DNA from: a virus
Strand: one strand, 5' to 3'
DNA: 24,244 bases
IMG/VR virus record: IMGVR_UViG_3300025102_000283
Span: 1 to 24,244 of that record
The notes under the pieces are model-generated. The model saw nothing but the letters and a program-made list of their open reading frames with translations. It was not told the origin of the DNA and did no database searches. Both the position numbers and the translations under genes were made by a program. How positions within the stretch are numbered: position 1 is the stretch's first letter; every line of letters begins with the position of its first letter. Below are positions 14,394 to 21,381 of this stretch, one piece after another.

Positions 14394-14799
14394 CGTGTCT
14401 CATCAACATGATCGAATATTTACAGATGAAGAAACCAATGCCACTATTGGATCTCATCAATTACCAGTTCCCTTGAACTGGAAAGTTTTAGTTCAGCCAA
14501 ATCAGGCAAAGACAAAAACATCAGGTGGAGTTCTTCTGCCAGAATCATCCAAAGATAACGAAGAATATCTAACAGCTCATGGAACCGTGTGTGCCTTGGG
14601 TGACTTAGCGTATCGTGACAGAGATACAGGCCAACGATGGCGGTCTGATGTATCTCCAAGGGTTGGAGATCGCGTGACCTATGGTAAATACGCTGGTCAG
14701 AAACTTGTTGTAAAAGGCGTCAAATTCCTTCTGCTGAACGATGATGAAATCACATCGATCTTGCCAGATGGTGTTGAAGTCGCAGCATATGTGGGGTGA
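14386..14799 (+). CDS. GroES-like co-chaperonin (Cpn10)
   Basis: A 137-aa protein with the Cpn10 pattern. PLNWKVLVQPNQAKTKTSGG corresponds to the first strand and the start of the mobile loop. GGVLLPES follows, with hydrophobic tripeptide V49-L50-L51 in the place of the GroES Ile-Val-Leu that docks on GroEL. Then come GTVCALG, VGDRVTYGKYAGQKLVVKGV and FLLLNDDEITSIL. Known phage co-chaperonins (T4 gp31, RB49 CocO) cap host GroEL to fold the capsid protein; its place directly before scaffold and capsid genes fits that role. An insertion (YRDRDTGQRWRSDVSP) sits between the loop and VGDRV. The start could be ATG 14386 or, with better ribosome-site spacing (AGAGG at 14381-14385), GTG 14395; the latter gives 134 aa. 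No GroEL gene lies in this window. Confidence 0.87.
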   Translation: MYSVSHQHDRIFTDEETNATIGSHQLPVPLNWKVLVQPNQAKTKTSGGVLLPESSKDNEEYLTAHGTVCALGDLAYRDRDTGQRWRSDVSPRVGDRVTYGKYAGQKLVVKGVKFLLLNDDEITSILPDGVEVAAYVG

Positions 14800-14804
14800 T
14801 TGAT

Positions 14805-15701
14805 ATGGCAGAAAAAGAACAAATTCTGGAAGAAATCGAAGCCGAAATTCAAAAAGCTAAAGGTGAACCAGAAGATTTTGAAATAGAATTGGTCGATGAG
14901 CCAGCCCAAGAAGCTAGGGAAGAAGCAAAAGATCAGGCCGAAGCGAAAGAAGATGACTATGGACCAAAAGTTCAGAAGCGTATTCAAAAGCTAGTCGGTC
15001 AACGTCGAGAAGCTGAAATCCAAGCTAGGCAAATTCAGGAGCAGAATGAGCAGCTCCAGAAACGTCTGTCGCGCTTGGAGCAGGGATCTCAGCAAAACGC
15101 AGAGAAGGCGTTTAATCAACGCTATAACCAAACAAAAGCAGCCTTGCACAAGGCTGTTGAGGAAGGTGACACAGACGCTCAAGTATCGTTCCAAGAGCAA
15201 ATGGCCGACATGAGAGCTGCTATGCGTATTGCCGAAATGCAGAAGCAACAAAATCAACAACGTGCGGCGGCTTCGCCTACGGTGGGTCGAGCGCAACAAG
15301 CTGCACAAAACCCAGCACCACAAAAAGCTATGCAGTGGTGGCAAGCCAATAACTGGTTTAACGCTCAAGGTTTCGAGCGCGAAACAGCGGCGGCACGTTC
15401 AATTGATGTTCAGCTTGACCTAGAAGGTTATGACAAAAATTCTGACGAATATTATCATGTTTTAAACAACCGTTTACAAAAAATGTTTCCTGAGATATCG
15501 TCAGAGCCAAGTCCTAGTAAGGCAAGAACGAAAAGTAGACCACCAGTCGCCCCAACTACAGGCGGTTCTTCCAACTACAAGGGCAATAGAGTGAGGATGT
15601 CGCAAGAACAACTCAGAATGGCTAGAGAGCTTGGAATCAATGATGAAAAAGGTCTTAAAAAATACGAAGCCGAAATTCGGCGTCAACAAAGGAGCCAATA
15701 A
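14805..15701 (+). CDS. Capsid scaffold protein
   Basis: A 298-aa, very polar protein likely to direct prohead assembly and then leave the head. The N-terminal third is acidic (EEIEAEIQKAKGEPEDFEIE). A long Gln/Glu/Arg-rich coiled coil follows (KRIQKLVGQRREAEIQARQI and on, about residues 55-155). Then come a Trp-containing segment (MQWWQANNWF) and a basic C-terminus (KGLKKYEAEIRRQQRSQ), where scaffold proteins usually contact the capsid protein. Position two genes before the decoration and capsid genes supports the call. I chose ATG 14805, which has GGGGTGAT upstream, over the in-frame GTG 14796. No protease motif was seen, so a scaffold-protease fusion is unlikely. Confidence 0.78.
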   Translation: MAEKEQILEEIEAEIQKAKGEPEDFEIELVDEPAQEAREEAKDQAEAKEDDYGPKVQKRIQKLVGQRREAEIQARQIQEQNEQLQKRLSRLEQGSQQNAEKAFNQRYNQTKAALHKAVEEGDTDAQVSFQEQMADMRAAMRIAEMQKQQNQQRAAASPTVGRAQQAAQNPAPQKAMQWWQANNWFNAQGFERETAAARSIDVQLDLEGYDKNSDEYYHVLNNRLQKMFPEISSEPSPSKARTKSRPPVAPTTGGSSNYKGNRVRMSQEQLRMARELGINDEKGLKKYEAEIRRQQRSQ

Positions 15702-15703
15702 TA

Positions 15704-16186
15704 ATGTCTGAGAAAAGAAATGTTCGCGCAAACGAAGCTCGCAATTCCGTGCGTGATGAGGAATCTCGTCCCATGACGGCATGGAAACCACCATCACTTT
15801 TGGATGCACCCGAAGCACGTCCCGGTTATGTTCAAAGGTGGGTAGCTACCTCGATTCAGGGTAAGGATAGCCCAGACAACGTATACAAACGTATGCGTGA
15901 AGGATGGGAACCGCGCCCTGCTGATACTGTGAAAAGTAAGTTGTTTCCAACTATCAATCACGGCCAGTGGGCAGGATCAATTGGAATTGAAGGCATGTTG
16001 CTCTGCGAAATGCCAGAAGAAGTTCATGTTCAAAAGCAGAACTACTTTTCTGGTAAAAACGAAGAGCTTAATGAGTCAATTGCAGGAGATCTTGATGCGT
16101 TAGGACGGCGAAGTGGACAACCAATCTATCAAGAACGGAAGTCTGAAATCAGTCGTGGCAGATCTCTTTCTGCCGCAAGCGACTAA
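15704..16186 (+). CDS. Conserved head-module protein
   Basis: A 160-aa protein between scaffold and decoration genes. The segment RPMTAWKPPSLLDAPEARPG, followed by YVQRWV, QGKDSPDNVYKRMREGWEPR, is a strongly conserved pattern (RPMxxWxPPxxLDxPxxxPGxxxRWVR ... NVxxRxxEGWE) that I recognise from phage structural modules just upstream of capsid genes. Its precise job is not established. An assembly or minor head role is inferred from the position. The C-terminus (ISRGRSLSAASD) is basic and flexible. The gene starts two bases after the scaffold stop. Confidence 0.78.
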   Translation: MSEKRNVRANEARNSVRDEESRPMTAWKPPSLLDAPEARPGYVQRWVATSIQGKDSPDNVYKRMREGWEPRPADTVKSKLFPTINHGQWAGSIGIEGMLLCEMPEEVHVQKQNYFSGKNEELNESIAGDLDALGRRSGQPIYQERKSEISRGRSLSAASD

Positions 16187-16209
16187 ATTAACGCTAAAAG
16201 GAGCGAAAA

Positions 16210-16761
16210 ATGGCAAATGCAGATGCAGCCTTTGGGTTTGTCCCAGTTCGTCACATGAGCGGTAATGCACCTCGCACTAACCAATACACCATCACAAGTG
16301 GTCTTGCAGAAAACATCTTCACAGGTGACCTTTGCATCCTCACAGCAGATGGCGTTGTTACTCCACATTCGGCAACGGAAGTGAATAACATTGGTGTTTT
16401 TGCGGGTGTGTCTTACACAGCAAGTGACGGTTCTTACGTCTATAGTGAATACTGGCCGTCAGGCACAGTAGCTACTGACATCATCGCATATGTATATGAT
16501 GATCCATATACTGTGTTCAAAGTTCAGTCAGCGGGTTCCCCTGCTCAGACCAATATCGGCAACTGCGCCGATGCTGTTGCTGGGGCTGGGTCCACAACGA
16601 CTGGTCAATCAGGCTTCGAAATCAGTGGAACAATGGCGGCTGGCGCTGCTACTTGTAAGCTGATTGCATTGGTGGATTCACCAGAAAATGCATTCGGGGC
16701 TAACGCTGTCATGGAAGTGCTTATCAATGAGCATCTTCTTAAAGACAGTGCTGGCATCTAA
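16210..16761 (+). CDS. Probable head decoration/cement protein
   Basis: A 183-aa, beta-rich protein beginning ANADAAFGFVPVRHMSGNAP, with YTITSGLAENIFTGDLCILTADG soon after. This start is typical of a capsid-associated protein family common in marine phages and located directly before the major capsid gene. A high content of Gly, Ala and Thr, little charge and no signal peptide fit an outer-surface capsid-stabilising protein. AAAAGGAG at 16196-16203 gives strong translation, as expected for a protein made in many copies. An alternative is a minor capsid protein; the next gene is the better candidate for the major subunit. Confidence 0.72.
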   Translation: MANADAAFGFVPVRHMSGNAPRTNQYTITSGLAENIFTGDLCILTADGVVTPHSATEVNNIGVFAGVSYTASDGSYVYSEYWPSGTVATDIIAYVYDDPYTVFKVQSAGSPAQTNIGNCADAVAGAGSTTTGQSGFEISGTMAAGAATCKLIALVDSPENAFGANAVMEVLINEHLLKDSAGI

Positions 16762-16775
16762 GGAGGGTATAAACA

Positions 16776-17675
16776 ATGGCTATGAATAGAGCAAATTTTG
16801 CTAAAATGCTTGAGCCGGGTCTGAATACTCTTTTCGGACTCGAATACGACAGCTATCCAGCCGAGTATGAGGCAGTTTTTGAATCAAACACTTCACAAAA
16901 AGCGTTTGAAGAGGACGTCCTCTTATCCGGTTTTGGAAATGCTCCAACAAAATCAGAGGGTTCTGCGGTTTCTTATGACGCAGCCTCTCAACAGTGGACT
17001 GCGCGTTATCAGCACGAAACAATCGCTTTGGCTTTCTCAATCACTGAAGAAGCTGAAGAAGACGGCCAGTATGGTTCGATTGCTTCTCGCTACACAAAAG
17101 CGTTGGCTCGCTCAATGGCCTCTACTAAAGAGATCAAAGCAGCTAACATTTTGAATACCGCGACAACTGTGAATGGTGGTGATGGCGCTACTCTTTTGAG
17201 TGCATCACACCCAACACAGGCTGGAAACCAGTCTAACATTTTGGCGACACCAGCCGATTTGTCTGAAGTGTCACTTGAAGCAATCCTTATTCAGATTGCT
17301 GACATGAAAGATGATCGCGGTCTTCGCGTTGCAGCGCAGGGTACGCAGTTGGTTATTCCAACAGCTTACACTTTTGTTGCAGAGCGTTTGCTGGAATCTC
17401 AGCTTCGCACTGCTACTGCTGACAACGATATCAACGCGATTCGTCAAGGTGGGTATCTCCCAAAAGGCTACCACATTATGCGCCGTCTAACAGACAGCGA
17501 TCAGTGGTTTGTCCAAACGGATATTCCTGATGGTCTGAAAATGTTCCAACGCTCGCCTATGAAAAAAGGCATGGAAGGTGACTTCGAAACTGGCAACGTG
17601 CGCTACAAAGTTCGTGAGCGTTACAGCTTCGGTGCTACTGACTGGCGTGGGGTCTTCGGATCACAAGGCGCTTAA
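16776..17675 (+). CDS. Major capsid protein
   Basis: A 299-aa protein with the layout of Mu gpT-type (HK97-fold) major head proteins. It has an N-terminal arm (MNRANFAKMLEPGLNTLFGL), an extended E-loop-like region (YDSYPAEYEAVFESNTSQKA through YDAASQQWTARYQHETIALA), then SITEEAEEDGQYG and a long helix (KALARSMASTKEIKAANILN). The peripheral/axial core follows (GTQLVIPTAYTFVAERLLES) and the end is KVRERYSFGATDWRGVFGS. A near-perfect AAGGAGG lies directly upstream, and an intrinsic terminator follows the gene. Both suit a highly expressed coat protein. A second ATG at 16782 is an alternative start. The fold assignment is by pattern; a structure prediction would settle it. Confidence 0.9.
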   Translation: MAMNRANFAKMLEPGLNTLFGLEYDSYPAEYEAVFESNTSQKAFEEDVLLSGFGNAPTKSEGSAVSYDAASQQWTARYQHETIALAFSITEEAEEDGQYGSIASRYTKALARSMASTKEIKAANILNTATTVNGGDGATLLSASHPTQAGNQSNILATPADLSEVSLEAILIQIADMKDDRGLRVAAQGTQLVIPTAYTFVAERLLESQLRTATADNDINAIRQGGYLPKGYHIMRRLTDSDQWFVQTDIPDGLKMFQRSPMKKGMEGDFETGNVRYKVRERYSFGATDWRGVFGSQGA

Positions 17676-17677
17676 TT

Positions 17678-17702
17678 ACCTAACTTCTCCTCTCTGTTAG
17701 GT
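17678..17702 (+). other. Inverted repeat downstream of capsid gene
   Basis: ACCTAAC and GTTAGGT form a perfect 7-bp stem around an 11-base pyrimidine-rich loop, three bases after the capsid stop. No T-run follows it directly. Together with the next hairpin it makes a tandem stem-loop that could block 3' exonucleases and stabilise the capsid mRNA, or assist termination. Confidence 0.6.
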
Positions 17703-17708
17703 TTGATT

Positions 17709-17739
17709 GAGGCGGTCTTCGGATCGCCTCTTTCTTTTT
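17709..17739 (+). terminator. Rho-independent terminator after the capsid gene
   Basis: GAGGCGGTC (17709-17717) pairs with GATCGCCTC (17722-17730), nine pairs including one G-U, around a TTCG loop, an especially stable tetraloop. The T-rich stretch TTTCTTTTT follows. This is a textbook intrinsic terminator and should end, or partly end, transcripts running through the scaffold-to-capsid genes. Confidence 0.93.
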
Positions 17740-17794
17740 GTTTGGATGTGATGTATATTTTTTGGAAGGGCATCATATCAGCTTTGTAGACAGG

Positions 17795-17824
17795 TTTACT
17801 TGCCCACCTGACGTTGCATAGACT
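17795..17824 (+). promoter_or_regulatory. Possible sigma70-like promoter overlapping an inverted repeat
   Basis: TTTACT (17795-17800) and TAGACT (17819-17824) are 18 bases apart and each match four of six consensus positions. The -10-like element overlaps the 15-base inverted repeat TTGCA-TAGAC-TGCAA (17814-17828), an operator-like arrangement. A promoter here would make sense after the strong terminator, but the match is weak. The rest of the 183-base gap shows nothing else I can name. Confidence 0.28.
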
Positions 17825-17858
17825 GCAAAGCAAATCCTTATGCAAAAAGGTACTAAAA

Positions 17859-18083
17859 ATGGCTAATACTACATTTACAGGTCCAGTCACTTCTACTAAT
17901 GGCTTTATTGGTGACATCATTGTTCCTACTTACACAGTTGCAAATGCTCCATCTGCTTCAGATGCTGGAGCTGGTACGGTTGTATTTGTTTCCAACGGCG
18001 CGGCGGGTGCTGCTATCCTAGCTTTCTCTGACGGAACAAATTGGAAGCGCTCTGACACTGGTGCTACAATAGCAGCGTCATAA
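17859..18083 (+). CDS. 74-aa virion structural protein of marine phages
   Basis: A 74-aa beta-rich protein beginning ANTTFTGPVTSTNGFIGDII and containing AGTVVFVSNGAAGAAILAFS followed by DGTNWKRSDTG. I recognise this pattern from many marine phage structural modules; it resembles short stretches found in fibre or capsid-surface proteins where a DGTNW turn recurs. A head fibre or capsid decoration role is plausible but unproven. I chose ATG 17859, which has AAAAAGG eight bases upstream; the TTG at 17814 lies in the inverted repeat and lacks a ribosome site. It is the first gene after the terminator and may depend on read-through or its own promoter. Confidence 0.8.
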   Translation: MANTTFTGPVTSTNGFIGDIIVPTYTVANAPSASDAGAGTVVFVSNGAAGAAILAFSDGTNWKRSDTGATIAAS

Positions 18084-18094
18084 GGAAGTAGGTT

Positions 18095-18283
18095 ATGAGT
18101 AGGTTTAAACCCGCATCAGAAGAAGAACTAGCAGCCAGAGGAATCGGTGTTGTTAAAGTTCGCGCTCGAAAATCAGATGGCACACTTAAAGCTGACGATC
18201 CATCCACGCCTGATGTAAATGAGGCTTGGGAAGACGCTCCAGTTGCAAAGAAACGTGGCCGTCCTGCAAAAAAGAAGGACTAG
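18095..18283 (+). CDS. 62-aa protein with AT-hook-like basic tail
   Basis: A 62-aa protein of unknown function with an acidic middle (DDPSTPDVNEAWEDAPV) and a basic end, KKRGRPAKKKD. The RGRP core within basic residues is the minor-groove-binding AT-hook signature, although a short phage tail of this type may simply be a polyanion-binding or flexible end. The ATG has AAGGAAG upstream. It lies among structural genes, three bases before the next start. A small connector or head protein is an alternative. Confidence 0.68.
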   Translation: MSRFKPASEEELAARGIGVVKVRARKSDGTLKADDPSTPDVNEAWEDAPVAKKRGRPAKKKD

Positions 18284-18286
18284 CAA

Positions 18287-18700
18287 ATGGCTGACATCGT
18301 ATCAGTAAAAAAGCTCAGTGATAGCACCAGAGAGGCCGTGTTTGCGTTCCAATATCAATATGTTGATACTGGCGACGAAAGTGCTGTTCTAAAGATTGAT
18401 GTTTCTACACTCGCTCCCAACGCAAATGGCGAGGCTTGCACGGCTGTTCGCATCATCGAAGGATGGTGGGTCATTAAAAGCATGACCGTGAGGATCTTGG
18501 CAGATGCTGACGTAGACATAATCTTGATGAATATTGGTGACGACGATATCGGTTATCACGATTTTTCAAAGTTTGGTGGCCTTCCTTCAACGAAGTCGTA
18601 TGGAACAAACCCAACTGGGGATGTGAAGTTTACGACTGCTGGCGCAGGAGCAGTAGGAGACTCATATCAACTGGTTCTAAGGGTAATCAAAGAATACTAG
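18287..18700 (+). CDS. Conserved virion structural protein, function unknown
   Basis: A 137-aa, beta-rich protein. The segments IIEGWWVIKSMTVRILADAD, SKFGGLPSTKSYGTNPTGDV and YQLVLRVIKEY follow a pattern (GW ... GGL ... TGDI ... TTxGxxxxxxYxIxLxxxK) I recognise from structural genes lying between capsid and head-tail adaptor genes of marine phages. It may be a head completion or decoration protein. It has no signal peptide, membrane segment or catalytic motif. The start, ATG 18287, lies three bases after the previous stop. Confidence 0.75.
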   Translation: MADIVSVKKLSDSTREAVFAFQYQYVDTGDESAVLKIDVSTLAPNANGEACTAVRIIEGWWVIKSMTVRILADADVDIILMNIGDDDIGYHDFSKFGGLPSTKSYGTNPTGDVKFTTAGAGAVGDSYQLVLRVIKEY

Positions 18701-18709
18701 GAGTTTTCA

Positions 18710-19390
18710 ATGGCAACTTCAGGAACCGTGGCGTTTCAACCAAATGTCGAAGAAATCATAACTGAAGCATTCGAGCGTTGCGGTATTGATACCCAAACTC
18801 AAACTGGTGACAAGGCTGTGTCTGCGCGGCGCAGTCTCAATCTACTCTTCTCTGAGTGGGCTAATAGGGGTATAAACTATTGGGCTGTAGAGCAGCAGAC
18901 CTTGACGCTTGTTAATGGAACGTTGCAATACACACTGCCAGTGGGAACGATTGATATCATCGATGCTGTGATCCGCGATACCTCTGGAACAGATACGTCT
19001 GACCAGACCATAAATCGTGTATCGATTGCAGATTATAATCAGCTTCCAAACAAAAATTCTGGCGGTAAGCCAAGCCAGTACATGCTTGATAAGCAATACA
19101 CACCTGTCGCATATTTTTGGCAAGTTCCAGATAAGACAACATATAGTATGGTGTACTGGGCGATCAGGCAGCTTGAGGATGTCACGGCATCAAATCAAGA
19201 TCCAGATATTCCATATCGTTGGAATGAATGCATATGTGCTGGTCTTGCAAGTAAGTTGGCAATGAAATTTGCAGTTGATAAATTTAATATGTTAAATGAA
19301 ATGTATGAAAGATCATTTAGCTTTGCAGCAGCGTCAGACAATGACGGTGTATCTCTGAGGGTTCAGCCCACTGCGCTGAATTTATATTGA
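18710..19390 (+). CDS. Head-to-tail adaptor (P22 gp4-like)
   Basis: A 226-aa protein resembling the P22 tail accessory factor gp4, which binds under the portal, seals the DNA-filled head and opens the way for tail parts. The helical N-terminal segment EEIITEAFERCGIDTQTQTG, then ARRSLNLLFSEWANRGINYW, matches the typical start of this family. The middle is beta-rich (LQYTLPVGTIDIIDAVIRD, a YWAIRQLED strand), with a C-terminal helix pair (ICAGLASKLAMKFAVDKFNM). An AGGAG site precedes the ATG. Its position after the capsid genes and before tail genes fits. The next gene's ATG shares the last A of its stop (TGATG). Confidence 0.85.
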   Translation: MATSGTVAFQPNVEEIITEAFERCGIDTQTQTGDKAVSARRSLNLLFSEWANRGINYWAVEQQTLTLVNGTLQYTLPVGTIDIIDAVIRDTSGTDTSDQTINRVSIADYNQLPNKNSGGKPSQYMLDKQYTPVAYFWQVPDKTTYSMVYWAIRQLEDVTASNQDPDIPYRWNECICAGLASKLAMKFAVDKFNMLNEMYERSFSFAAASDNDGVSLRVQPTALNLY

Positions 19391-20316
19391 TGGCAAAATA
19401 CGCAAGAGGCAAAAAATCCCAAGCGATTAGCGACAGAGGCGGTCTAAAGGTTCCATATACGGATCTTATGACTACTTGGGATGGCCTTCGCGTGTCTCCA
19501 GACGATTGGGAGCCAAAACAACCACAGCTCACACCCGCTAAAAATGTTGTCGATGCTACGGCACTTTTTAATCCACGCCCAGATACAGACCCCGAAAATG
19601 CAGAGGTATTTATAGGGTACAATTTTGACTTCTTCACACCCATACAAGACCGCCCTCCAGTGGGCATACATGGGCTTGGTGTTGTGTCTCATGGGTCTGT
19701 ACTAGAAATGGACGTTTCAGTCACTGGCGTGGCTGGTACAGGCGCTGTGGGGACAGTCTATCCAAACCCTGATATCAATCCAGCAGTCGGCACAGGCGCA
19801 ATTGGTGATTTTGAATTAGTAGTGTCTCTTGATGTAAACGTCACCAGTGCTATTGGTACAGGCGCTCTAGGTGTATTTGCTACGGCCACAACTACTGCTG
19901 GGGTATCTGGCACAGGAGCAATTGGGACTGAAGTCCCAGAATCTGAAATTGAAGAAACAGGCGTGGCTGGTACAGGTGCAATTGGAACTTACACAGTAGA
20001 AAATGTACTAACTGCTACAAGTGCAATTGGAACAGGAGCGACAGGCACTGAGACAGCAGTATCTGAAATATCAGTATCTGGTATATCTGGCACTGGATCT
20101 GTCCATGTGATTGGAACTGGTGCTGGTAGTGACTTTAATCTTATTGTTGGCCCAATAACTGGATTGGGCGGCGTAGGAACGACAGGCAGCGAGGTTGCAG
20201 AAACTGAAATATCTGAAACAGGTTTAGCTGGTACAGGCGCAATAGGATCTGTAGATCCAGCAGTTGGGTGGGGCAACAACGCTTGGGGCAATGGAACATG
20301 GGGTAATGGAATATGA
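19390..20316 (+). CDS. Repeat-rich virion structural protein
   Basis: A 308-aa protein. Residues 1 to about 75 form a conserved domain (SDRGGLKVPYTDLMTTWDGL, PKQPQLTP, FNPRPDTDPEN) that I recognise from marine phage structural genes of unknown role. From about residue 110 to 290 it consists of nine or ten degenerate units centred on GTGAIGT (for example GVAGTGAIGT, SAIGTGALG), 15-25 residues apart. It ends with WG-rich repeats, WGNNAWGNGTWGNG. This build suggests a rigid beta-structured spike, fibre or baseplate-like part of the short tail. The start is ATG 19390, overlapping the adaptor stop. No enzyme motif is visible. Confidence 0.75.
   Translation: MAKYARGKKSQAISDRGGLKVPYTDLMTTWDGLRVSPDDWEPKQPQLTPAKNVVDATALFNPRPDTDPENAEVFIGYNFDFFTPIQDRPPVGIHGLGVVSHGSVLEMDVSVTGVAGTGAVGTVYPNPDINPAVGTGAIGDFELVVSLDVNVTSAIGTGALGVFATATTTAGVSGTGAIGTEVPESEIEETGVAGTGAIGTYTVENVLTATSAIGTGATGTETAVSEISVSGISGTGSVHVIGTGAGSDFNLIVGPITGLGGVGTTGSEVAETEISETGLAGTGAIGSVDPAVGWGNNAWGNGTWGNGI
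19726..20250 (+). repeat. Degenerate in-frame GTGA[IVL]G repeats
   Basis: Nine to ten copies of a short unit with core Gly-Thr-Gly-Ala-hydrophobic-Gly, spaced irregularly (about 45-75 bases apart). They are diverged at the DNA level, so they look ancient and kept for structure, not freshly expanded. Confidence 0.8.
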
Positions 20317-20939
20317 ATTACACACAATTAGTATCAAACATTCAAAACTTCATGGAAGATGATAGCGCAGAGTTGTCAGCATCTATTGATCAGATTATAG
20401 AGCAGGCCGAAGAAATGATTTTTCAACGGTTACCTAATTTACCTTGCTTTAGAAAAAACGCATCAGCAGCTCTGGTGCAAGGCACAACGGATTACACTGT
20501 TCCGTCTGCAAGGATGATCAGACAAGTTTCTGTTATTACCGCAAATGTGACAGCATATTTAAATCACAGAGTAGATTCATATGTGCGTGATTACTGGCCA
20601 AATGCCACAACTCAAGGCGTTCCAGAGATGTATAGCACTAAAACAGCGGCGATTGGCGGCACGACTTTTACTGTTGCACCCACTCCAGACGCAACAACAT
20701 CAACTTATCAAGTTGATTTTATAGCCCCAGAAACTGGATTGAGTTCAAGTAATGCAAATACTTGGATTGGAGATAACGCAGAAAATGTGTTATTATCAGC
20801 GTGTCTTTACGAAGCATCAGCCTTTTTGAAGGCGGGTGAAACTTTGGCACTTTACAAGACACAATTTGACGAAGCAGTGCAATTATTTGTACAAGAGATG
20901 CAGCGAGACTACGCAGCAGAATATAACGGAGGTTTATAA
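20313..20939 (+). CDS. Conserved connector/tail protein, function unknown
   Basis: A 208-aa protein starting with a helical region (YTQLVSNIQNFMEDDSAELS, QIIEQAEEMIFQRLPNLPCF). A beta domain follows (VQGTTDYTVPSARMIRQVSV, LNHRVDSYVRDYWPNATTQG, STYQVDFIAPETGL) and it closes with helices (LLSACLYEASAFLKAGETLA). The order of helix pair, beta core and final helices recalls head-tail adaptors, and the protein recurs beside gp4-like adaptors in marine phages. I would place it at the neck or short tail, possibly as a second adaptor or nozzle part. It starts in an ATGA overlap with the repeat-rich protein and shares one base with the next gene. Confidence 0.77.
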   Translation: MNYTQLVSNIQNFMEDDSAELSASIDQIIEQAEEMIFQRLPNLPCFRKNASAALVQGTTDYTVPSARMIRQVSVITANVTAYLNHRVDSYVRDYWPNATTQGVPEMYSTKTAAIGGTTFTVAPTPDATTSTYQVDFIAPETGLSSSNANTWIGDNAENVLLSACLYEASAFLKAGETLALYKTQFDEAVQLFVQEMQRDYAAEYNGGL

Positions 20940-21361
20940 TGGCTATCGCACAAGCAATGTGTACAAGTTTCAAGGAAGACTTGTTCCAAAAAGAACAAGA
21001 TCTGGATTCAGATACAATCAAAATTGCGCTGTATACTTCATCAGCGTCATTAGGTGCTGCAACAACAGCATATACCACAAGTGGTGAAGTTGCTTCTGGA
21101 AATGGATATACAACAGGTGGTGAGACACTTACTTCACCAGTTATTGGTACAAGCGGAACAACAGCTTATGTTGACTTCGCTAATCCAGAGTGGACATCAG
21201 CATCATTCACAACTGCTGGCGCTTTGATTTATAACGACACAACGGCAGGCAACAATTCGATTGCGGTTCTAAATTTTGGCGGTGACTTTACAGTTACTTC
21301 TGGCACATTTCGCATTGTGTTCCCATCACCCGGCGCTGCTGGTTTGATCCGTATCGACTAA
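20939..21361 (+). CDS. Conserved virion structural protein preceding the fibre
   Basis: A 140-aa beta-rich protein starting AIAQAMCTSFKEDLFQKEQD and continuing with IKIALYTSSASLGAATTAYT, GNGYTTGGETL, FTTAGALIYND and VLNFGGDFTVTSGTFRIVFP. The pattern (SFK ... IALY ... LGAxTTxYT ... YxxGGxxL ... GALIYN ... FGG) is one of the most recurrent in marine phage structural modules. It is usually labelled tail or structural protein, but no biochemical role is known to me. It probably forms part of the tail tip or the fibre attachment. It overlaps the preceding stop by one base (TAATG) and lies 20 bases before the fibre gene. Confidence 0.78.
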   Translation: MAIAQAMCTSFKEDLFQKEQDLDSDTIKIALYTSSASLGAATTAYTTSGEVASGNGYTTGGETLTSPVIGTSGTTAYVDFANPEWTSASFTTAGALIYNDTTAGNNSIAVLNFGGDFTVTSGTFRIVFPSPGAAGLIRID

Positions 21362-21381
21362 TAAAAAAAGGATAGTACAAC

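Noticed and set aside
17840-17866. Eight-codon leader peptide overlapping the start of the 74-aa gene
   Set aside because: It has no ribosome site of its own and no attenuator-like structure follows; the overlap is probably chance.
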